Below are positions 7,651-15,803 of a DNA stretch of 33,906 nt, piece by piece (positions within the stretch are counted from its first letter, which is position 1; every line of letters begins with the position of its first letter). The notes under the pieces were generated by a model. That model had not been told where the DNA came from and did no database searches. It saw nothing but the letters and a program-made list of their open reading frames with translations. The DNA lies in contig JAUSBY010000013.1 in NCBI GenBank assembly GCA_030651765.1, positions 1 through 33,906 on the forward strand, read 5' to 3'. The translations under genes were made by a program, and so were the position numbers. The stretch is from Coriobacteriia bacterium (GTDB taxonomy: Bacteria; Actinomycetota; Coriobacteriia; Anaerosomatales; Anaerosomataceae).

Positions 7651-8106
7651 CTACCTGACGCTCCCACCGAGGAGCCGCTCGAGCTGTTCGACGAAGTGCT
7701 CGCGGTCCTCGTCGGTGAACTTGGGCGGACCTCCGTGGCGGCCGCCAGCGCGCCGCAAGCGCGCCTCGGCATGACGAACAGCGAGCTCGGCATCGATCGT
7801 GGCCATGTGGAAGATCCGCCCGCGCGGGCTGATGGCGCCAGCCCCCTTGCCAAGCGCCATCGCGGCAAGGCCGATGTCCTGGGTCACCACCACATCCCCT
7901 GCGGCGAGCCGCTCTATGACGGCGAAGTCCGCGGCGTCGCGTCCGCCACTCACCTGAACGGCCTCGACACCGCTGCGCCCAAGGTGGCGGTCGAGGTTCT
8001 GGGTGCCATTGGCGACCAGCACGACGGACCAGCCCCGCGCCCTACTGGCCGAGATGGCCTCGCGCGTCACGGGGCACGCATCGGCGTCTATGAAGAGCGT
8101 GCTCAT
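7651..8106 (-). CDS. YaiI/YqxD family protein (UPF0178)
   Basis: The 151-residue length and sequence match the UPF0178 family. It has an N-terminal FIDADACPV (D7, D9, C11), DRHLGRSG, SGGRDAADFAVIERLAAGDVVVTQDIGLA and the C-terminal RRAGGRHGGPPKFTDEDREHF block. The acidic residues resemble a PIN/NYN-like nuclease core, but the biological role is not established. It is cytoplasmic by sequence. It sits alone between convergent and co-directional neighbours, 34 bases after the citrate synthase stop. Confidence 0.9.
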   Translation of the reverse strand: MSTLFIDADACPVTREAISASRARGWSVVLVANGTQNLDRHLGRSGVEAVQVSGGRDAADFAVIERLAAGDVVVTQDIGLAAMALGKGAGAISPRGRIFHMATIDAELAVRHAEARLRRAGGRHGGPPKFTDEDREHFVEQLERLLGGSVR

Positions 8107-8139
8107 GGATGGAGCGTACCCGCGCGAGGCGCGACCGCT

Positions 8140-9528
8140 CTACCGCTCATCGAGCGGCAGGTACTCGCGACGTGACGCGACGCTCTTGTACGCCGGCCGG
8201 ATGATCTTGCCACCGTTGGACAGCTCCTCGATGCGGTGTGCGCACCAGCCGACGACGCGGGAGACCGCGAACAGCGGCGTGTACAGCTCCTCGGGGATGT
8301 CGAGCATCCGGTAGATGTAGCCCGAGTAGAAGTCCACGTTGGCGGACACGCCCTTGTACACCTTGCGCGCCTTGCCTATGGCCCCCGGTGCCAGTTCCTC
8401 GACCTTGGTGAGCAGCCGGTACTCATCGGTGAGTCCCTTCATCTCGGCAAGGTCTCGCGCGTACTCGCGCAAGATGATCGTGCGCGGATCGGAGACCGAG
8501 TAGACGGGATGGCCCATCCCGTAGATGAGGCCGGAGCCGTCGAACGCTTCTCGTGCAAGCACGCGCAACAGGTACGCCTCAATCGCCTCGTCATCGTCCC
8601 AATCGGAGACGGTGGTGCGCAGATCGTCGAACATGCGGACCATCTTGATGTTGGCGCCGCCGTGCTTGGGACCCTTGAGCGAGCCGAGCGAGGCCGCGAT
8701 CGTCGCGTACGTGTCGGTGCCGCTCGAGGAGACCACGTGAGCGGTGAACGACGAGTTGTTGCCGCCGCCGTGCTCGGCGTGCAGGACGAGCGACAGATCG
8801 AGCACCCTGGCCTCGAGGTCGGTGAAGTGGCTGTCGGGGCGCAGCATGTGCAAGATGTTCTCGGCGGTGGAGAGGTCCGGCCGTGGGTCGTGGATCACGA
8901 GGCTCCGGCCGAGGAACTGGTTGGCGTGCGCCTGGAAGGCGTAGACCGCAAGCACCGGGAACGTGGCGATGAGCTTCAGGCTCTGGCGCAGGACCTCGGG
9001 GATCGTGGTGTTGTCGGGATCGGGATCGCGCGTGTAGAGCGCGAGCACTGCGCGGGACATCGCGTTCATGATATCGCGGCTCGGCATCCGCAGGACCGAG
9101 TCGTTGATGAAGTGCCGCGGGAGGATCCGGTCGGTCGCGAGGTAGCGCTCGAACACCGCGAGCTCCTCGGCGTTGGGAAGCTCGCCGAACAGGATCAGGT
9201 AGCAGGTCTCCTCGAAGCCGAAACGGCCGGCGGTCTGGAACCCCTCGACGAGCGTGTTGATCTCGATGCCGCGGTAGACGAGCTCGCCGGGGATCGGGAC
9301 GTAGGTGTCGCCTTCGGCTGCCGAGCCGACAACATCGCCGATCTGCGTGAGGCCCGCGAGGACACCCTTGCCCGAGACATCGCGCAGGCCGCGCTTGACC
9401 TCGAAGCGGGAGTAGAGCTCTCCGTCGACGATGCTGCTCGAATGGGCCAGCTCGGCCCAGCGCTCGAGCGGCGGAGCCGTGATCTCATCTGCGGGCGGCG
9501 TACCCGCGCAGTCACTTGCTGCTGTCAT
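8140..9528 (-). CDS. gltA: Citrate synthase
   Basis: Citrate synthase condenses acetyl-CoA and oxaloacetate to citrate, the entry step of the TCA cycle. The 462-residue protein shows the catalytic motifs LHAEHGGGNNSSF, GPKHGGAN, GMGHPVYSVSDPR and the aspartate-containing ANVDFYSGYIYRML. It is somewhat longer than the 370-430 residue bacterial norm because of an N-terminal extension of about 40 residues. A 2-methylcitrate synthase cannot be excluded from sequence alone. The ATG at 9528 has AAAGGA upstream. About 290 bases without a gene separate it from tRNA-Asp and hold its promoter. Confidence 0.9.
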   Translation of the reverse strand: MTAASDCAGTPPADEITAPPLERWAELAHSSSIVDGELYSRFEVKRGLRDVSGKGVLAGLTQIGDVVGSAAEGDTYVPIPGELVYRGIEINTLVEGFQTAGRFGFEETCYLILFGELPNAEELAVFERYLATDRILPRHFINDSVLRMPSRDIMNAMSRAVLALYTRDPDPDNTTIPEVLRQSLKLIATFPVLAVYAFQAHANQFLGRSLVIHDPRPDLSTAENILHMLRPDSHFTDLEARVLDLSLVLHAEHGGGNNSSFTAHVVSSSGTDTYATIAASLGSLKGPKHGGANIKMVRMFDDLRTTVSDWDDDEAIEAYLLRVLAREAFDGSGLIYGMGHPVYSVSDPRTIILREYARDLAEMKGLTDEYRLLTKVEELAPGAIGKARKVYKGVSANVDFYSGYIYRMLDIPEELYTPLFAVSRVVGWCAHRIEELSNGGKIIRPAYKSVASRREYLPLDER

Positions 9529-9776
9529 ACCGTGTCCTTTCGCCGGTGAGTCTGGCGGTAAGCGGCGGGGCCGCTCGGGATTCTGATCGGTGGCTTCCCG
9601 GCTGCAGACGGTCCGCTTGACGGCGGCCGCCGTGTCCTACGGCGCTCGAACAGCCTGAGAAGTCGCACGGTCATTCTACCTGAACGACACCTGCACCGAC
9701 CGCGCTAATCGATCCCCAGCATCGTCCGGGTCTGGCGGGGCGACGCGAGAGGGCGCCGGAACACCGGGAAATGGAC

Positions 9777-9801
9777 AGGTCGCGGCATCGTGCCGCGACC
9801 T
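9777..9801 (-). terminator. Terminator of tRNA-Asp
   Basis: AGGTCGCGGCA pairs perfectly over 11 bp with TGCCGCGACCT around a TCG loop, 14 bases beyond the tRNA 3' end on the minus strand. The tail (GTCCATTTCC) is only weakly T-rich. Confidence 0.65.
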
Positions 9802-9814
9802 GGTGTGCGTTCTA

Positions 9815-9892
9815 TGGCGGGAGTGACGGGGCTCGAACCCGCGACCTCTGGCTTGACAGGCCAGCGCTCTAACCAAACTGAGCTACACCCCC
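9815..9892 (-). tRNA. tRNA-Asp (GTC)
   Basis: On the minus strand the gene begins GGGGGTGTAGCTCAG and folds into a full cloverleaf. The acceptor stem GGGGGTG/CACTCCC has one G-U pair. The anticodon stem CTGGC/GCCAG frames CTGTCAA, giving anticodon GTC, and the T arm is CGCGGGTTCGAGCCCCG. The discriminator is G, as expected for Asp, and CCA is encoded (9817-9815). Confidence 0.97.
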
Positions 9893-10027
9893 GGATGGGG
9901 CATCCGCCTCGGCGGACAGCATACGGATTCTAACGAGCGCGGCGCGCGTTGTCTACTGACGGTGTCGTACCCACCCGCAGTTGCGAACCAGAACCGCTAT
10001 GCTGGTGCAGTCCGAAGGGAGTCACGC

Positions 10028-10663
10028 ATGCCGTCCGCCGCCGAAGAACTGCACAGCACCCTCGTTGAGAGGATCGACGCACACGATCGCGCAGGCGCCG
10101 TGAACGTCGCGCTCGGCACGGTGCGAAGCGGCGCACTCGACATCCCGCAGCTTCACGACATGCTCGCCGGTCTCCTGGCCGACATAGGCGCGTCGTGGAA
10201 GGCCGGCGAGACCAGGGTCTGGCAGGAACACTACGCCACCGCCGTCATCCGCACGATCGTCGAGGCATGCCACCCGCTCGTGGCCGAGCATGCCGCCGCA
10301 CCGGTCGACCGCACGGTCGTGCTGGCCACGCCGCCGGAGGAGTACCACGACCTCGGACTCCGCATGATCGCAGACCGGTTCGCGCTCGCCGGGTGGACCG
10401 CGCACCTCCTCGGCGCCTGTCTGCCGCTCGCCGAACTGCTCGCCGCAGTCGACGAACTGCGAGCCGATGCCGTCGTGCTCTCGGCGTACACGCACTTCCA
10501 CCGCCTGGCACTCAGGCTCTACGTGGACGAACTCATGGCGGCGCGCCCGGCGCTGCAGGTGTGGGTGGGCGGTGCGGCCTTCGCGCGCGAGCACGACGGC
10601 TGGACCGACGAGATGGTGCTCGACATCGCCACCATCCCCGCCCTCGCCGGGAAGGTGAGCTGA
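10028..10663 (+). CDS. Stand-alone CarH-like adenosylcobalamin-binding protein
   Basis: The 211-residue protein consists of a helical cap followed by a B12-binding Rossmann domain. The cap contains W57-x9-E67-H68, exactly the Wx9EH signature that shields adenosylcobalamin in CarH/LitR photoreceptors. The cobalamin domain has E105-Y-H107-D-L-G110, matching the ExHxxG lower-ligand motif, with H107 as the likely axial ligand. The MerR-type DNA-binding domain that normally precedes these parts is missing, so it cannot be a direct repressor. The ATG at 10028 has GAAGGGA seven bases upstream; an extension to 9962 lacks one. The stop is one base from the GTG start of an FtsX-like permease, implying translational coupling. 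Its function may be light- or B12-dependent control of that ABC system. Confidence 0.8.
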   Translation: MPSAAEELHSTLVERIDAHDRAGAVNVALGTVRSGALDIPQLHDMLAGLLADIGASWKAGETRVWQEHYATAVIRTIVEACHPLVAEHAAAPVDRTVVLATPPEEYHDLGLRMIADRFALAGWTAHLLGACLPLAELLAAVDELRADAVVLSAYTHFHRLALRLYVDELMAARPALQVWVGGAAFAREHDGWTDEMVLDIATIPALAGKVS

Positions 10664-10664
10664 G

Positions 10665-11792
10665 GTGCTCAGCCTCAAGATCGCCGCGCGCTTCCTCAAG
10701 AGCTCGCCCGGGCAGTCGGCGCTCATCATCGCCGGCATCGCCGTGGGGATCGCCACGCAGATCTTCGTCGGCTCACTCATCACAAGCCTGCAGGCCGATC
10801 TCATTGACGCGGCCGTCGGCTCGAGTCCGCATATCACGCTGCTTCCGGGCGACGGCGCGTCCACGGTGCCGGGCACGGCTGCAACGACGGCGTCGAAGTC
10901 CGAGCTTCTGGTAGCGACCGCCATCCCCGTGCGCACGCTCTCGGCGATCTACACCAGCGGAGAGGACAGCGTGCCGCTCTCGATCGCGGGCGGCGACGCC
11001 ACCGATCTTGGCCTCATCTACAATCTCGAAGACCGCATGGTCTCGGGCACGTATCGCCTGGGTGCCGGAGAGGCGCTCGTGGGCACGGTGTTCGCCGCGA
11101 AGTACGACGTTGGGCCTGGCGATCCGCTCGAGTTGCTCCTGCCTGACGGTACGATGGCCGAGTTCACCGTGAGTGGCGTCTTCGACCTCGGCCAGGCGAC
11201 CGCGAACGAGCGCGTCGCGTTCGTAGATGCCGCATCCGCCGCGGATGCACTGGGCCTCGCCGACGATGAGTACACGGCGATCCAGATCCAGCTCACGGAT
11301 GTCTTCGCCTCCACCGAGGTGGCAGACCGGCTCGGGAGCGACAACGACGTCACGGCGACCGACTGGCAGGAGGAGAACGCCGAGTTGCTCTCCGGCCTGG
11401 CAGCGCAGTCGGGATCCTCGATCATGATCCAGGTCTTCGTGCTCGTCGCCGTGGCACTCGGCATCGCCTCCACACTCGCCATCAGCGCGGTCCAGAAGAC
11501 GCGACAGATCGGCATCCTGAAGGCCATCGGCATGGGCGACGGCGCTGCGGGCCGCATCTTCTTGTGGCAGGCAGCGCTCCTGGGCGCCGGCGGCACGCTC
11601 GGCGGCATCGCGCTCGGCTACGCGCTCATCTGGGGCTTCAGCTTCGCGCCGGTGCCGTTCTCGATCCGTCCGGAGCCGACGTTCATCGCGATCTCGGCAG
11701 GCATCGGCATCACGGTGGCGCTGCTCTCCTCGATCATCCCCGCGCGATCGACCTCGCGCCTCGATCCCATCGAGGTGATCCAGAATGGCTGA
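10665..11792 (+). CDS. FtsX/LolC-like ABC transporter permease
   Basis: The 375-residue protein has one N-terminal membrane helix (about 17-40), a periplasm-facing domain of about 200 residues, and three C-terminal helices (about 252-275, 300-330, 338-362). This is the MacB/LolC/FtsX fold. The C-terminal segment carries KTRQIGILKAIGMGDG..., the coupling motif of this superfamily. Such permeases extract or sense substrates at the membrane surface rather than move them through a channel. It starts with GTG one base after the B12-protein stop and overlaps the ATPase gene by 8 bases. The three genes form one operon. Confidence 0.88.
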   Translation: MLSLKIAARFLKSSPGQSALIIAGIAVGIATQIFVGSLITSLQADLIDAAVGSSPHITLLPGDGASTVPGTAATTASKSELLVATAIPVRTLSAIYTSGEDSVPLSIAGGDATDLGLIYNLEDRMVSGTYRLGAGEALVGTVFAAKYDVGPGDPLELLLPDGTMAEFTVSGVFDLGQATANERVAFVDAASAADALGLADDEYTAIQIQLTDVFASTEVADRLGSDNDVTATDWQEENAELLSGLAAQSGSSIMIQVFVLVAVALGIASTLAISAVQKTRQIGILKAIGMGDGAAGRIFLWQAALLGAGGTLGGIALGYALIWGFSFAPVPFSIRPEPTFIAISAGIGITVALLSSIIPARSTSRLDPIEVIQNG

Positions 11793-12486
11793 CCTGCTGG
11801 TGGTAGACGCCATCGAGAAGGTCTACGGCGAAGGGTCCGCCGCGACCCGCGCGCTTTCCGGCGTGAGCTTCACGGTGGCCGAGGGCGAGTTCGCCTCAAT
11901 CGTGGGGCAGTCCGGCTCGGGCAAGTCGACGCTTCTGAACCTCATCGGCCTGCTCGACACCCCCACGAGCGGTCGCGTCACGCTCACCGGCGAGAACACG
12001 ACCGCACTCGGGCGGGCGGGCCGCGCACGCTTGCGCAACGAGGCGCTCGGCTTCGTGTTCCAGTTCCACTACCTGCTGCCCGAGTTCAGCGTGTGGGAGA
12101 ACCTCACCATGCCGGTGCAGATCGCACGGCGCACGGTGTCGGGCGAGGAGCGGGACCGCGCGCTTGAGACGCTCGCGCTCCTCGGCCTGGAGGGGCTCGA
12201 GCGCAAGAACGCCAACCAACTATCCGGTGGACAGAAGCAGCGTGTGGCGATCGGACGGGCGCTCATGAACCGCCCGAAGCTGATCCTGGCCGACGAACCC
12301 ACCGGCAACCTCGACACCGCCAACACCGAGGCGGTCTACGAGCTCTTCCGCACGATCAACGCCGAGCTCGGCACGACGTTCCTCATCGTCACGCACGATC
12401 GCGTCGTGGCGCAGCAGACCGACCGTATCCTCGAGGTGCGCGACGGCGAGCTCGTGCAAGACGTGCGCAACGACTACGCCGGGTGA
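11785..12486 (+). CDS. LolD/MacB-type ABC transporter ATP-binding protein
   Basis: This 233-residue ATPase powers the adjacent permease. It has Walker [10 protein letters not shown], the Q-loop phenylalanine context [13 protein letters not shown], signature LSGGQ, Walker [13 protein letters not shown] and the H-loop THD. The sequence [16 protein letters not shown] is typical of the LolD/lipoprotein-export branch. The ATG overlaps the permease stop. The gene ends tail to tail with a second ABC ATPase on the opposite strand; the two coding ends overlap by 13 bases. Confidence 0.92.
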   Translation: MADLLVVDAIEKVYGEGSAATRALSGVSFTVAEGEFASIVGQSGSGKSTLLNLIGLLDTPTSGRVTLTGENTTALGRAGRARLRNEALGFVFQFHYLLPEFSVWENLTMPVQIARRTVSGEERDRALETLALLGLEGLERKNANQLSGGQKQRVAIGRALMNRPKLILADEPTGNLDTANTEAVYELFRTINAELGTTFLIVTHDRVVAQQTDRILEVRDGELVQDVRNDYAG

Positions 12487-13187
12487 GCCGGGGAGCCTGC
12501 GGTCACGGCCTGGCCTTCGACCACGCCGTCACGCATGCGGATCGTGCGGTCACACGCCGTCGCGACCTCCGGGTTGTGCGTGACGATCACGAAGGTCGTA
12601 CCGCGCTCACGATTGACTGCGCGCATCACGTCGACGATCTCGGCCGACGTGGCCGTATCCAGATCGCCGGTTGGCTCGTCGCCCATCACGATCGCCGGCG
12701 CGTTGACGAGCGATCGCGCGATCGCGACACGCTGCTGCTGGCCACCCGAAAGCTCGGTCGGCACGTGCCTGACCCGATCGGCCAGTCCGACGAGTTCGAG
12801 CAGCACCGCGGCCTTGCGGGCGGCCTCGGTGCGGGACGAGCCCGCGTACTCGGCGGCGAGTGCGACGTTCTCGAGCGCGCTCATCGTCGGGATCAGATTG
12901 AAGCCCTGGAAGATGAAGCCGATCTCGTGGGCGCGCAGCCGCGTGAGTGCGCGGCCGCGCAGGCCGTCGACGCGCTCGCCCGCCAGCCACACCTCGCCCG
13001 AGTCCGGAACGTCCAGGCATCCCGCGATGTGCATGAGCGTTGACTTCCCCGACCCCGAGGGGCCCATGATCGCGGCCATCTCGCCCTCCTCGATCTCGAG
13101 GGTGGCGCCCCGCAGCGCGTCAACGAAGTTGTTCTTGCCGAGGCGGTAGCGCTTGGTGAGCTCCGCCACTCGTACGATCGATGCCAT
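12474..13187 (-). CDS. MacB-type ABC transporter ATP-binding protein
   Basis: The 237-residue ATPase carries Walker A GPSGSGKST, IGFIFQGFNLIPTMSALENV, LSGGQQQRVAIARSLV, Walker B IVMGDEPTGDLD and the H-loop THN. It differs clearly from the convergent ATPase, so the two are not a recent duplication. The ATG at 13187 (MASIVRVAELTKRY) has AAAGGA about 6 bases upstream. It lies 28 bases downstream of its permease gene on the minus strand. Confidence 0.92.
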   Translation of the reverse strand: MASIVRVAELTKRYRLGKNNFVDALRGATLEIEEGEMAAIMGPSGSGKSTLMHIAGCLDVPDSGEVWLAGERVDGLRGRALTRLRAHEIGFIFQGFNLIPTMSALENVALAAEYAGSSRTEAARKAAVLLELVGLADRVRHVPTELSGGQQQRVAIARSLVNAPAIVMGDEPTGDLDTATSAEIVDVMRAVNRERGTTFVIVTHNPEVATACDRTIRMRDGVVEGQAVTAGSPAHPA

Positions 13188-13215
13188 GATGTGTCCTTTC
13201 GAGTGCGTGAACCGG

Positions 13216-14379
13216 CTACTCGTAGCGAAGCGCGGTGACGGGATCGAGACGCGCCGCGTGCCAGGCCGGATAGAGTCCGGAGAGCACGCCGAGAACGAGT
13301 GCGAAGGCGACCGAGCCGATGGCGAGCCGCGGCGTGACGAGGAACAGTTCCGTGGCCGAGGCCGCACCGGCCTGATTGCCGCCGGCCGCGATCAGCGCGC
13401 CAAGGCCAAGTCCCAGCAGTCCGCCGATGAGCCCCATGACCGCCGACTCCGCGATGAACTGCCGCATGATGGCCCCGTCCGACGCTCCGATCGCCTTGCG
13501 CACGCCGATCTCACGGGTGCGCTCGGCAACCGACATCGTCATGGTGTTGATGACCGACAGGCCCCCGACGAGTAGCGAGACGGCCGCGATGGCGTAGATG
13601 ATCTGGTTGAAGATCTTGAGCGGCTCCTTGACCGACGTCTCGAAGCCCTGGGGTCCCATCGCCTTGATGTTGTCGATCTCATGCTGGATGACTTCGGCCA
13701 TCTCGTCCGGGTCCTCGCCCGGTTCAAGGTAGACCGCTATCGACGTGATGAGCGTCCGGGGCTCGATGCTATCGCGGATGGCGGCCGGCAGGTCGGCCAC
13801 GAGCAGGTCCTGTGCGTCTTCGAGCGACATCTGCACGGCCTTGTCGGGCGCGGTGAGCGTCTTGCCGAGGATGCCGATGACCTCGAAATCCTCCCCGCGG
13901 ACGTCGATGGTGCCACCGACCTCGGCCTCGAGGCTGGAGACGAGATCCGAGCCGATGACGACCACGCCCCGATCGTCAGGCGCGAGCGCACGGCCCGACA
14001 CGACGTCGGACTCGAACGTCTCGTAGCCCTGCTCGCGGAAGTCGCTCGCCTGGATGTTGGCGGGCACGCCGATGTTCACAGACGACTGCTCGGTATCGAG
14101 CAGCATCATGATGGATCCCGCAGCGCGCGTGACGCCGTCTACAGCCTCGATCTCCGCGATCAGATCGGTGGAGATCGGCTCGGTCGAGAAACCCGCCATC
14201 CCGCTTGAACCGCTGACGATCACCTTGTCGGCGTAGTAGTCGCTACCGCCGTCGACCAGCAGGCTCAGCTTCTCGGCGATCGATCCCATCACGACGAGCG
14301 CGAGCACGCCGATGGTGATGCCGAAGATGGTGAGGAATGCCCGGAGCTTCCTCCGGAAGATCGTACGTAACACTCTCAT
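13216..14379 (-). CDS. MacB-like ABC transporter permease
   Basis: The 387-residue permease begins MRVLRTIFRRKLRAFLTIFGITIGVLALVVMG, the usual MacB N-terminal helix. It has a large extracytoplasmic MacB core domain, then three C-terminal helices with ERTREIGVRKAIGAS in the cytoplasmic loop and ending ...WHAARLDPVTALRYE. It is predicted to work as a dimer with the downstream ATPase, probably exporting an amphipathic compound or lipoprotein-like substrate. The start at 14379 was chosen over upstream frames because it gives the conserved N-terminus. A palindrome at 14418-14434 lies about 40 bases upstream. Confidence 0.9.
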   Translation of the reverse strand: MRVLRTIFRRKLRAFLTIFGITIGVLALVVMGSIAEKLSLLVDGGSDYYADKVIVSGSSGMAGFSTEPISTDLIAEIEAVDGVTRAAGSIMMLLDTEQSSVNIGVPANIQASDFREQGYETFESDVVSGRALAPDDRGVVVIGSDLVSSLEAEVGGTIDVRGEDFEVIGILGKTLTAPDKAVQMSLEDAQDLLVADLPAAIRDSIEPRTLITSIAVYLEPGEDPDEMAEVIQHEIDNIKAMGPQGFETSVKEPLKIFNQIIYAIAAVSLLVGGLSVINTMTMSVAERTREIGVRKAIGASDGAIMRQFIAESAVMGLIGGLLGLGLGALIAAGGNQAGAASATELFLVTPRLAIGSVAFALVLGVLSGLYPAWHAARLDPVTALRYE

Positions 14380-14417
14380 TGTGGACCCCCGTGAATGGCA
14401 CTCAGACTTGACGATGT

Positions 14418-14434
14418 TTACTGACACACGGTAA
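14418..14434. promoter_or_regulatory. Imperfect palindrome upstream of the MacB-like operon
   Basis: TTACTG-ACACA-CGGTAA is an inverted repeat with one mismatch in each half, inside an AT-rich pocket 40-55 bases before the permease start. The form is that of a TetR-type operator; drug-efflux ABC operons are often controlled this way. No regulator is adjacent. Confidence 0.3.
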
Positions 14435-14483
14435 CCCAAGTGTCCGCCGCGCGCTGCTGCCGATGTGCGCTCCCGCCCGGCTC

Positions 14484-15437
14484 CTACACGCCGAGTCCGA
14501 GCTGCTCGTCGCCGGGCGGCTGCGTCACCGGCTCCACCAGTTCGGGGCCGAGGATTTCGGCGAGTTCGAGCGCGTTTCTCGGCGCGTAGTCGTACTTGCA
14601 GTTGTTGAACATCACGTAGGTGACGTCCGTCTCCCCGGCAAGCTCGCGCACCTTCGGCGACCACTCTTCGAGTTCGTCGCGCCGGTAGAGGTAGTCGAAC
14701 CTGTCGGCCGCCGAGACGTTGCGCGCGAAGTACGTGTCGCGATTGCGCCCGTGCAGGCGCACGTAGCCCATCCCACTCGTAGCTGCCACAAGCGGGGGCA
14801 TCGTCGTGCGCGTGGGGAACTGTGGGGCGTCGACGCTCACGTAGGTCATGTCGCGGTCGCCCAGGAACTTGAGCGTATCGCGCACGTGGCCCTCGTCCAC
14901 CCACGACGGATGCCGGAACTCCACGAGCATCCGGTGCGAGCCGAGCTTGCCGCGCGCGTACTCGAGGTAGGCAAGATTGTCGTCGAGTAGTGCGGCATCG
15001 AGCGTGGTGAAGAACGGAGGGAACTGCATGAGGATCCCGCCGAGCTTGCCCGCCTCCGCGAGCGGCTCCATCGCTTCGAGGAACAGATCGAACGCCAGAT
15101 CGACCATCTCCGGCGAGGGCCGCTTCACGCGGCCGCGTTCCACGGCGTGAGGATACTCGCGCAGCTCGGGATGGAGCGCGCGCTCATCGACCGCATGCTG
15201 CGTCATCATGCCGAAGGCCTTCACGTGGAACAGGAACCCCGGCGGCGTCCGCTTCGCCCAGTTCTCCACGACACGGCGGTCAGGGATGGCGTAAAACGGT
15301 GCGTCGGCCTCGACGGTATCGAAGCGTCCCGCGTAGTAGCGCAGCCGCGCGGCGGGCGTGGCGATATCCGACGGGTACCAGGCCTCGATCATGGTCCGGT
15401 CCGCCCACGAGCAGGTGCCGACGTGCACCCTTCCCAC
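14484..15437 (-). CDS. DUF72 (YecE-like) protein
   Basis: The 317-residue length and motifs match DUF72, a TIM-barrel family of unknown reaction. It has the N-terminal VHVGTCSWAD...WYP, RLRYYAGRFDTVEADAPFYAIP, WAKRTPPGFLFHVKAFG, LVEFRHPSW and YVMFNNCKYDYAPRNA. A nucleic-acid-processing role has been suggested for the family by context, not shown. The GTG start at 15437 has GGGAGG upstream and gives the conserved N-terminus. It is cytoplasmic by sequence. Confidence 0.88.
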   Translation of the reverse strand: MGRVHVGTCSWADRTMIEAWYPSDIATPAARLRYYAGRFDTVEADAPFYAIPDRRVVENWAKRTPPGFLFHVKAFGMMTQHAVDERALHPELREYPHAVERGRVKRPSPEMVDLAFDLFLEAMEPLAEAGKLGGILMQFPPFFTTLDAALLDDNLAYLEYARGKLGSHRMLVEFRHPSWVDEGHVRDTLKFLGDRDMTYVSVDAPQFPTRTTMPPLVAATSGMGYVRLHGRNRDTYFARNVSAADRFDYLYRRDELEEWSPKVRELAGETDVTYVMFNNCKYDYAPRNALELAEILGPELVEPVTQPPGDEQLGLGV

Positions 15438-15455
15438 GTGCCCGCCCTCCCCGAC

Positions 15456-15752
15456 CTACTGGAGGGACAGGTGCTCGGCGATGGCCGCAGCCTCGTCGTC
15501 GGTGACCTGCGCCCCCTTGGCGATCATCTCATCGATGATCGCCGCCCAACCCACGGCGTCCGCGTCCTCGGCCATAACGCGATCAAGGTTGTGACAGACC
15601 GTGCACTTGGTCTGCAGAAGCGCCCCGCCGTCCAGCCCGGTCGCCTCACCAGGCGTAGGCTCCGGAGCGGGAGCGGGCTCGTCGGCTGCGCAGGCCGCGC
15701 CGGTGGCGAGCACTGCGACCAGAAGCAGCGTCATCACGAGTCGGTTCAGCAT
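15456..15752 (-). CDS. Small mono-haem c-type cytochrome lipoprotein
   Basis: The 98-residue precursor has a signal peptide ending ATGAAC (C21 as the probable lipidated cysteine, although -3 is glycine rather than leucine) and then an Ala/Pro/Glu linker. A compact c-type domain with a single haem site CTVCH (50-54) follows, and M60 or M76 is the candidate distal ligand. It is predicted to be tethered outside the membrane and to shuttle electrons. The ATG at 15752 has AGGGA upstream; a longer frame to 15800 lacks a better signal. It starts 51 bases after the hydrolase stop and ends 18 bases before the DUF72 start. Confidence 0.85.
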   Translation of the reverse strand: MLNRLVMTLLLVAVLATGAACAADEPAPAPEPTPGEATGLDGGALLQTKCTVCHNLDRVMAEDADAVGWAAIIDEMIAKGAQVTDDEAAAIAEHLSLQ

Positions 15753-15803
15753 CGGTGTTCCCTTCACTCTCGAGCGACCGCCAAAACTGACGGCCGACAC
15801 CCG

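Noticed and set aside
8236-9549. Plus-strand frame of about 437 codons
   Set aside because: It lies antisense to citrate synthase, which has its catalytic motifs on the minus strand.
9676-9876. Minus-strand 66-codon frame
   Set aside because: It reads through tRNA-Asp; RGFEPRHSRH is a typical false translation of a tRNA T arm.
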